A stretch of DNA of 64,000 nt from Thelonectria olida. Lineage: Eukaryota; Ascomycota; Sordariomycetes; Hypocreales; Nectriaceae. Below the pieces are notes generated by a model. It did not search any database and was not told where the DNA came from. It saw only the letters and a program-made list of their open reading frames with translations. Both the position numbers and the translations under genes were made by a program. Positions 54,801-64,000 of the stretch are shown here, piece after piece (the first letter of the stretch is position 1; every line of letters starts with the position of its first letter). The stretch is taken from NCBI GenBank assembly GCA_020736575.1, contig JAGPYM010000004.1:2108001-2172000 (forward strand), in the 5' to 3' direction.

Positions 54801-57800
54801 TGCCATGCCATGCCTCGTGCCTGATGTTCATTCCCTTGCTGTAGTTTGCTCCAGCCTGCCTGCAGCCGCGGCATTGATTGGTTGAAGCCTCAGTTCGCCA
54901 AGCACTTGCCGACGCGGAATCCGAAAAAGACTGACAGTCAGGAAACACAACGGACATACCTGAAGACCAAAATGACCCACCGCCTTTGTGCCCAGCGCCA
55001 TGGTGGTAGTCGATATCCGTTTGCTTGATTGGCGAAGAAGCGCCGACCTCCGACGACTGCTGGTGGCTTCGACTACCATCTGAGTGTGTCGGAGTGTCCA
55101 CCACCTTTCGACGCCACTTGCTGGACTTTCTGCCGCACCAACTCGATTGGAGGCCTGGTGCAGAGTCGTTGATACGCTATCACACGCTACTTGAGTAGTG
55201 TAGCAGCAATTCCAACGCAATTCCTGACACGGTCGGTCATAAACTCCTAAAAAAAGCTGTGCGTGGTTTGTGCAATCTGATGGCACATGTTAGCGCATTT
55301 AGTCCTCGAATATCGTGTCACCCTCTTCAGCCCAGCACAATTCGATTTCAAAGAGGCGAGATTGAGATTTGCGCCGAAATGGCATGTCCCTGGATCAGCT
55401 TCTAGAAGCCTTTGTGGAAACCGGGCCACAGGCGGGGGTGAGATGGGGTGAGACCGGTCCACCTACCTGCGCGGGCTTTGTAATTCAACTCGACTGAATT
55501 TCAAGGCGGCGGGCCACGCGACCACGACTCGCCCGTGGCACAAGAGGGTGTTTAGTGGAGGACAAGATGCTTGATGAACCCGGAATAAGACTTGGACAGC
55601 AGAGAACAATGCAGTCAAGTAAATGAAACGAGCATAAAAATAGCGGAGAGATTAATTGGTGCTTTCAGGAGCCCTCATTTGCCACAAGCTTGATTTTTTT
55701 GCAGGCGTTCAGTTCGCGGGAAGGCGAAATCCTGGTCCGACTTTCAAACGGAAGTCGTGGTCGGTGTTGTCCTGGCCTCTCAATGCCGTCTCCGGCTTTT
55801 TGCGCTCGGGGGGGTTGGCCAGATAGGGAGATCAGCAATGCCGTTGGTTGCTCTGAGCTTTTTGGGGGCAACTCTATGCTTTGTCCACGGCGATGAGAGT
55901 TTTGGAAGAAAGGGGAGCGACTGGCGATAATAGGAGGAAGGAGCGGTGCAGCCAAGGCGGGTGAAGACAAAGAAGGAGCCAACAATCACCGACCAGAAAG
56001 GGGGAATTCACCTTTTTACTGCCTAGAATTTTCTTAGAATTCCATATGAATTTGGACATTGCACCTTGTTCGCCCGTCTCCTACTTCGTACATGCTGAGG
56101 TTTCTTCCCGGGCTCCCCTAAACTCTACGGGGGGCGGTAGTAGGGGATGGACGGGAGAGCGGATTGCATCTCTCTTCTGAGATGGTGGCATTGGCGGCAC
56201 ACCAGGTACACCGTACGGCACAGCGCAACTCGATACAGCATCTTAGCAGGCAAGGAGCTCTTCTTCAGACTAGAGCAAGACCTCGCAAATCACCCCCTGG
56301 TTCCAAAGTAGCGGCGAAGTCAAACTCGAGCGCTCACCCACAACAAAAGAGATGCCTAAGTCCTGCGTGCCCGCACTTACCCTCCATAGGCACCGTTGCC
56401 GAACCCTCAGCTTCAGGTGAATGACTGCACTTTACTGCTGCTGGCCTGGACACTCCTCCCTAGATACAAATGCTTACCTACGGCACAAGGCCAGGCTACG
56501 GCGACTAGGGCAGCCATGAGCACGGACGCAAGATCTGGGGTACGTTTCTTGTGTCGTCGCCCTCAATCCCTGGACCTGGGAAGCCCCAAGCTGGTTGTAT
56601 GAGGTACAACGGCCTTTAGGTGAGGGTCAGAAGTCCAGGGTAACAGAAGGGGAAGTCGTGACATTTGCTCCGCGACTTCGCAAAAGCATTGTTCAGGCAG
56701 AGGACTCCCTCCAAGGACAAGGGCCCATCGGAAGCTCCGACTGTCGTAAAAGCCCTTCGAAAATCCGCTCCCTTACAATGGCAATGGCATTGGGCCTTGG
56801 TGGGATTTTGGGCGGTAACAAGGTTGATATGTCAGCCCACCAAGAGCCCGCTGGCATGATTCCGGATGACCGGGCGGCTACGTTCGCATGGCCAGATGGC
56901 TTCACGGCCTGTGCAGGGACAAGATGGTGCAGAAGTCGGTCAGTCCCAGAGAAGGAGATGATGCTCTCGTCGGCCACCGATGATGGAGCTTTTGGCCAGC
57001 GTTTGACCATCATTGCGTCTCATCAGACAGGACAAGCCTATACCTGGGATTCCCTTGATTCGCAACCTAACCATTCGGGGGGAGGCCCGAAAGGATGGTT
57101 TGACGTCGCTAATAGCGCCAGAGGAGCTGGGAATAGTCGGGTATGGAAAGTGCTGATCCTAGGCGCAGATGCTTGAAATGTTCAAGGTCGCGGCAGAGCT
57201 TCACTGCCTCGTCACGCAGAGAGTCACTTGAGGCCGTCGCAGCTCTGCGGGCTGAAGGCAGTAACAAAGTTCAGCCTATCAGACTTGACACCTCATTTTG
57301 TGATGGGCTCAAAGCGCCACTAACAGTCGATTGGCCAATTAGGGCGAAAGCGTGGTGACAGGATGCACCCAGTCCAAGGTTCGGCATGGCTGGCCAGTTT
57401 TCTCCGTTTGTCGGCTTTCCCACGTGGCCGCTCACGCCTTGTGCCCTGCAACTTCTGATGCCGTGTGTCGAATCCGCACGGCGGAATATTGCAATAACCT
57501 CACCCAATCACCCCTTCAGATTCGACGACTGGATGCCGCCTTATGGGGCACTGAGGCACCTCAATCTATCTTCGAGACGTTCTTAGTCACGACTACGTTA
57601 TCGATCAGGCAGTGAGACCGGTTTCTTGCCCAGGGGTAGGTCTTGTTGACAAACAGTGTACGAATTTCGGCACAGGCTGTTGGTCACCCTGGATCAACCG
57701 TTGACGGCTTCTGGAAGACAAGGCTGGGAGGACGTTTCCTTGGTTATCAGAAGACAGCTTTGGGCTGGCTACCATGACGGGACTAGCAAGCAACCTTGCA

Positions 57801-60800
57801 GCGTCCACGACAATCCACCAAGCGCTACGAAAACAGTTCGTTCTGATGAAGATGCACAAGGCTTTTTGCCCTTTGGCTGCGTGTCTTGCGCAAATTCGCA
57901 AGCCAACAGAGATGGGGTGTGAAGGTTGAATGTGGCTGGGGTGAGGCTAGCGCAGCCCCCGTCAAGCCCTAGCTTGCCATGTCGCAGTGGTGGAGCGGCC
58001 ACGTGGGATTTAGGGAGCCACGCGTTTGCAAACACGAGCGGTGGAGAAGAGATGACGGCGTTGCTGCCGGCCCAGGCATGACACGGGAGGATCGGAGTGC
58101 TATTCGCCACGCCGGGATGAAACTACTGTCTCCAGGATTCCATAGTATCGACCGTGACGAGAAGGGAACCAACCCTCTTTCGACGGTGCGCAGATGGAAT
58201 TTCGTTGTTTTCTCCCCCTTTCCCCGCCTCGCAGAACCGAGATGACAATGTTGGAGTCAACGGCGCCCGTTTCCTGGGCCGAGACTTCTCAGAGGCCCAC
58301 TGGAGGGCTGGACCTTTTAACCCTCAGCCCTTTGCTGTTGGCTGGCCGCATCGAAATGATCCCGGATAGCCATGTGGCATCGCGTGTGTTCCGGCTCGGA
58401 TCGAATTGCTGGCGTGCGCACGTTAACGGCCACTGATGACCCAAGTGCCTGGCTCCGGGCAAGTAGCCTTCACTTCATCTAACCTAATGGGTACCATGGC
58501 CAGCCAGCCGGTTACATGATATCAATGTTACCAGCGCCGATTTGAGCCCGGAGAGATCTGACTTGTGCGACAGCCTCTCCTGGGATTTCACGTGTTTAGC
58601 CTCGACCACTACGCCGACTTCCTAGCAAACATTTTGACCAGGCTGGGTAGAATTTCGATCGGTCACGCCGTGCTTGTACGTTGACCCTAAGCCTCGAATC
58701 ATTGAGTAATGAGCTTCTTTTTTTGTTGGGTAGTCTTGACAGGAGCTTGCTCAGCTAGATACCTCAGGTGAGACATAAATACGGCAAAAATGTGGCGCGG
58801 CAACGCCATGGAAACCAATAGCGCCTTCATCAGATGCAGGGTCTGGTCGGAGACATTGACGTATGAAATACGTACATTGCCCTGTACTAAAGACAATTGC
58901 CGAGAGAGACAGAACTACTACGAAGTATTAGATCAACAACGGGAGGCGCCTAAAGTCCGCCACAACTCAGGATCCTGGGAATGGCTTCTAGTGGCGTTGA
59001 TCTAGATGCCCTCAGGCGGCAAGCAATGAGCCTGAGCGCGTCTTATTACGCACGCAGTTGAAAGCGTGCGTGTTGCGGAACTGTCTCATTGAGACGTTGG
59101 AACGACGGCCACGTGCAGCATCTACCGAAGGGGCCGAAACACGGCTGGAATCAGATCATGGCTATTGCTTGCTTGCCTGCCATGAAGCTGGCAAAGCTGG
59201 TTTGGCTGGCATGATGGCAAAGTACGGTGTAGGGGTTATCTCGGGGGTTTGCGAACCGATGACCATGACGAACCAGTCCGCCTTGCCGGGTTGCTGCCCT
59301 GTTGCAGAATTTGAGCGGCGAAAAGAGGTCAAGTTGACGATCAGAGATGCTCCACGAATCTACCCATCCCTGCTCGTGGCGTGCTTCTCACGTGGAACGG
59401 CAATTGAGGCCTAGTGTCGTGGCCCTCCCTGCTCGACCCGTTGATCCCTTTGGAAGATCCTACTTAGATGGGCAATGCCCCCCTTCTGACGCCGAACCAT
59501 TCATGCGTTTGGGGGGTCGAAGCACCAAATGGCTTACCCTGCGTGGATGGCGGCCTGGTGATATCACATCACGGCACTGTATCACTACGGCCGTCTCTGA
59601 CGCGATCATGTCTCTTTCCGGACCCTCGTCAATGCCACGCGAGAAATTCCGGGGTGGCGAGGGCGATGTGATTGTTGCATACAATTATCGACGCCACGGA
59701 CGCAAGGGGGTTTGGCAATGCCTTTGACACTTGACAGTGTGGACTGCAGGTCGCGTTTCCCGCTGTGCTGGGAGCTGGCTGGGAAGAGACAGGCTTAGGC
59801 CTGAGTTAGCTTGAGAATAGGTGAGGTGGCTTCCTTGTCTTCCCCGCCATTGCGGCCACCCGGCTTTTCCGACCACGTGGAAATTCCGGTGGCACTCGTT
59901 TTTTATTCAAAAAGACGGCCTCACTCACATTGATTGACCATTGCTGTTGCTTTGCATGGGCATCCGCGCATACAGTACAAGGCAACGTGCTGTGCGTGCT
60001 GTAGCAAGCAAGACGCACCCTAACACCGGACACTGACCAGACCGTCCTTTTCGTTGGAGAACAAAAATGGCATTGCAAAGTCTTGGCTGTGATATCCATG
60101 CATCAAGCCACCAAAGACGCCAATAATAACGCCCCTCCAGCCACGGGACTCTGGAATATCTTCCATTCCTACGAATATCCGGCGAGAAAGCCCCCGGGCG
60201 CCCCGTCCCTGATGGAAGGCTTTCACCGCTGGGCAGTGGAGTCGACAGCCTGGGTCTCTGTCTCGCCGGCTCCCGTCTTGTTATTCTGATGAAGCGCCGC
60301 AGCCTTTGACCAAGACATGGAAAAGATTGCCGAGTTGTATTGACAAGCGTCTCCACTGGCGTCGCTGCCTCTTCCCCCTTTTCCCCTCTGTCACCTCTGG
60401 TCGGGCTGAGAAGGATGCTCTTGTCCTCACTCACCCCCAGACCCTCTCCACAGGCTCATTACGTGCTTCCATCCTCCGCCTGCCACCTCGGCAATCCATG
60501 GCGCCACTTGTCGACGACGGCGTTTCATCGCGCCGGCGACCAAGTGGGCATAGCGCCGCCGCCGTTCTCTGGCCGGCCCTATTGACTTGCATCTTTTCAA
60601 GCCTTGCCTTTGGTTTGGATGACTAGTCAGAGGGCATTGGTACGTAGGCGAGTTAAACGAAGCAGAGCCAGAGCCAGAGCCAGAGCCAGAGGCACGCGCT
60701 TCTCGAGGCCGTGCAGACTTGCTTACACCTGTCACGAAACGGCGACGAGACAACACTATCATGCAGAGTTGACACTTCAGCCTGCTTCGGCCTTTGGACG

Positions 60801-62581
60801 CTCAATGCAGTTCATGATCCCGAGCCGCGTTCAGCGCCCAGAGATGCCGTCTGAGAGCATAGAGACCTGAGCACGGATCCGATTCGCTCACAATGCCACC
60901 GTCCTCTGCACCGCGAGCCGGCAGAGTACCCTCCCGACCAACGTTGGATATCCAGTTGCTACGTAAGAACAGGGATGCTCCAAAGCACCGCAAGGAATGG
61001 TGCATCCCGACGCTTGCTCGGATTTCCTATCTGGCTTCAGCACAGATCTGGGCGGAGCAGCTTAAGCAAGCCTTGGCCCATATACATGGCGATGCTGACC
61101 ATTCGACGTCCCTCTCCCTGGTCAAGAGACCAGGGGACGGGGGCAGGCGTGTGGACTCTCTCTATCTTGCTGTCAATCTATGCGCAACTCTTTGCTTTGG
61201 TCCCCTCGACGAAACCTTGCCAAGGTGTCATCCGCTACCATGTCCCGAGAAAGTCTAGACGTTATGCTTCCGGGGGACAGCTCCTATCTCCCGGGCGTAT
61301 TTCTACGGCTGTTGATTACCGCAAACGTGGGGTGGCTTTGGCCGTTTCAACGGACCTGCACACCTACACTTTATAGCTCCTCCTCCGCATCGATAGCCTA
61401 CGCAGTTGGTGAACTTGCGGAAACCTTGGGGAAGGGCTAAATTCTTTGCTTATCCAGTGTCGTCCCTTGGCCTCCCTCCCCCGGGGAGTCGGGCCTTTGC
61501 CAAATGCGACGCTGATCTACGAAATCCTGAACCTCTTTCAATTTCGACTTGCATACGGATAGAGGCCCGGCGGTGCCTTCCAGTCGTCGATGATCACCGC
61601 CTGGCTCGTCCATGGCCCCTAACACCGGTCGGAGCGGTGGTTCTTTGGGGTCAACCCATGTTTCTCACTGCCTCCTCGCGGGTCTGTGCACTGATGCAGG
61701 TGCAGCTACAGCCGCCGTGCTGGTGAGAGAGATCTCAGCTGGTGGGTGGGCCGGCGGAGAGCATCTCTCTTGTTGGTTGTGCGCTGCATCTGTCAAGTCA
61801 GCCCGCGCCGACGGTGGCTGTTGGTTGTACAAGTGCATCTGTCAGTCAGCACGCACCAGCAGGGATGGCATCGGTTTGCTGGCGTGCTGAGACGAGCTGA
61901 GCTGAAGCCCAGAGAGGATCGTGTGTTGGTGTAGGTGTTGTTGTTGTTGTTGGTCGTGACAGCTGCAGAATGGTGGCCGTCGTCTAATATCTTCCTCAAC
62001 TCTCGGGACCGACCGTGGGGGTCCCAGTGAGACTGGCCTTGTTGGTGGATAAGGGGGAATCGGAGGATCCTCAGGATCGGCGTGTGGGCGAGATGGGGGA
62101 GTATTATCCCGTTGCCTTGTCCTGTCCTGTCCCACAGGACGTGTGTTGGTTGTTCTGTTGTCTTGGCCTTTCGTTGTGACCCTTCTCAACGACATCAGGC
62201 TGTATTCGTGAACGTTATTTTTAAAAAAAAACCCCGAGCCCGGGACTGAGACACACACCATGCAAAGCTTGTCACACCGCTCCTTTGCAATTGCAAAATA
62301 TCCCATGCGGGCCTGGCCTAGTTTTGTCCTGTTTCTATTTTGTCGTTTTGATTTCCTCACTCCTCAACCACATGGATAAGAAATATACATACTACCTATA
62401 CACGTAAATGAACCGTTCAACGCCATCGCTTTTGAGATATCCAGGGGCCGCCACCCTTGGAACCCGAGTCTAATACAAGATACCCTGGCGGAAAGCCCCT
62501 ATGTGTGTGTGTGTGGCTTTCCCATTCCCCTGACCCGTTCCAAAAAGGACCTGTTAGTCTTTGGGCGTCGTTTCATCCAGC
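51825..62581. other. About 10.8-kb stretch without a recognised gene
   Basis: Upstream of flbA, downstream of CDC73. GC is ordinary, so this is not the AT-rich RIP type. Dozens of frames up to about 210 codons exist on both strands, but none shows a family motif, consistent splice sites or coding-like composition over a long distance. Visible simple features are an A run near 51940, four GAGCCA units at 60665-60688, a gttgtt run near 61940, and a TG run near 62500. It may hold a long flbA promoter and leader, noncoding RNAs, or old decayed genes. Confidence 0.5.
60665..60688. repeat. (GAGCCA)4 microsatellite
   Basis: Four exact GAGCCA units followed by gagg. It lies in the gene-free stretch and no reading frame is supported across it. 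Confidence 0.7.
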
Positions 62582-63877
62582 TTATATAGACGTTGGGGCT
62601 CGGTCCTTCCTCCAGCCTCGAGACCGCATGTTCGCCTCGACGGATTTCCAGATCTGCTCAACGACCTCCTTGTCACGGAAGCGGGAGGCATCATGACCCT
62701 CTCCTCGCCAACGATCGACGCCCGTAGACAGAACGCGGTGGCCCCAGCCTTGGATGTTATCCGGTGCTGCTTCGCCGCGCCAACCAACGTAGATGCCCAG
62801 AGTGTGTTTGAAGAGGTCGTTGGGGTCGCTCCACTTGTAGTTCTTGAACTGCCACATCTGGCCAGTGGTGAAGACGGCAACGACGCGGTTCCAGTACTCA
62901 GGCTTGAACTGCTCGGAGCCCTCGACGAGGATGAAGCGCATAGGGCGGTTGGGGTCCACGGCTGAAATGACTCGCTGGACGTGAAGCATGGTGGATCCCG
63001 AGTCGCTGGCGGCGGCTGGGACGAACTTGCCGTCCTCCAAGAAGGAGCGGGCATTGGATAGACGCAGGAGAGATGACGCAGAGGGCGAGAGGAGAATGAT
63101 GGGGTCTGGTCTTCTCGATGGGGCCTTCTGGTTGAGTGCAAGAGCTTGACTGGAGCTGATGGCAACACTGCCAGATGATGACTTTTTCTGGATGAAAGGG
63201 GCTGCGAGCTTGCGAACGTGGGAGAAGTCCTGCGGATGGTTAGCTTGTGCTCAGCCATTGTAAGTAGAGCCATGTGAAGAACATACCGTAGGCTTAATGC
63301 CTCTCAGGATAGTGTTGCGATCGCCCATCTTTCGCTCCCCGTTGTAGATACTAGCTAATCGGGGGTCCATGGTTCCCTTGCCCGACCTCGCCTGAGCAGC
63401 CGCAGACACGGCACCAGACTTGGCCGTCGCGGTGGCGCCAGAAGCCGAGGCATCCTTCTCGCCCGCAAGAGGCTTGATGTACTCGCTTTCTTCGCTGGCG
63501 CCCTCAAGCCAGGTGATGAGATCGAGACGCTCGATGAAACCCAAGTTCTGGACCTTGCCCTTTGCGCCGCCAGCGGTGAGTTCGTCGTTTAGCTTCGTCG
63601 CGGATGCATTGTACTCGGGGATGGCGACCTCGCGGTTCAACCAGGCAAAGTAGATGCTGCGCAGGTCGACGGGCTTGTCGTTGGATACGAAGCGCGTGGC
63701 GCTGTCGATGGCGACGGCGACGGGGCCCGAGGCGTGGCCCGGGAAGAGCAGGTGCGTGGCCTGGGAGAGAGGGACCTCGGCGGCGGAGGGGTCGGCGGAC
63801 GCGCTGGGGATGAAGGGCTTGGCCGTGGAGATGGACTGGCGCAGGAGCACGAGGCCGTCGTGGTCGGCGGACGCCAT
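62582..63877 (-). CDS. CDC73: CDC73, Paf1 complex subunit
   Basis: Cdc73 (human parafibromin) is part of the Paf1 complex that travels with RNA polymerase II and supports histone modification and transcript processing. Exons 63877-63287 and 63229-62582 join in phase to 412 residues; yeast Cdc73 is similar. The N-terminal part has D-P-S-A-A-E-V-P-L-S-Q-A-T-H-L-L-F-P, I-Y-F-A-W-L-N-R-E-V-A-I-P-E-Y and I-E-R-L-D-L-I-T-W-L-E-G. The middle has a conserved G-D-R-N-T-I-L-R-G-I-K-P-T-D-F-S. The C-terminal Ras-like domain shows P-I-I-L-L-S-P-S-A-S-S-L-L-R-L-S-N and W-Q-F-K-N-Y-K-W and ends W-K-S-V-E-A-N-M-R-S-R-G-W-R. The sequence 63878-64000 is its leader or promoter. Confidence 0.96.
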
Positions 63878-64000
63878 GATGGACGGACGACGCGGAGGGG
63901 GGTGGGTTGAGACGCGTGCAATTGAAAGGGGAAGGTAGAGGCGTAGAGTAGTAACGGAGATGTCAGATGATGACAGCAGAGTCAGCAGCCCTGAGATAGT

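Overview
The window looks like nuclear DNA of a filamentous ascomycete, most likely a sordariomycete. Genes are widely spaced, are cut by short GT-AG introns of about 50-80 bases, and encode fungus-specific products (an FlbA-type RGS protein, a LaeA-like methyltransferase, GPI-anchored mucin-like wall proteins). A retroelement carries mutations that look like repeat-induced point mutation (RIP, C-to-T in CpA). I could not place the species. Exon boundaries were read by eye from splice sites and reading phase.

Left part (1-7.3 kb): a broken Ty3/gypsy LTR retrotransposon on the minus strand, cut by the window edge, followed by AT-rich sequence. Next (7.7-15.6 kb) come a LaeA-like methyltransferase (-), a Dur3-type urea transporter (+) and a FAAH-type amidase (-). 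The last two look like nitrogen-scavenging genes. The amidase promoter holds a 38-bp tandem repeat with palindromic TCACGTGA boxes. A second AT-rich block and about 2 kb of gene-poor DNA lead to a tiny two-exon gene (18.5 kb) with a good TATA box.

Middle (19-49 kb): a 1441-residue GPI-anchored, Thr/Ser-rich surface protein with 96-bp coding repeats; a membrane-anchored kelch-like protein; HGH1 (eEF2 folding factor); bystin/ENP1 (40S ribosome biogenesis); a conserved fungal gene that carries two in-frame TAG codons; an LtrA-like membrane protein; ORC4 with added AT-hooks and a PHD finger; an unnamed fungal protein; and a small GPI protein with a long Ser-Asn tract.

Right part (49-64 kb): flbA (-), then about 11 kb in which I see no gene, then CDC73 of the Paf1 complex (-). 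The long empty stretch upstream of flbA and the 4.3-kb divergent spacer at 23.8-28.1 kb are the largest unexplained regions. No rRNA, tRNA, CRISPR array or bacterial-type operon was seen.
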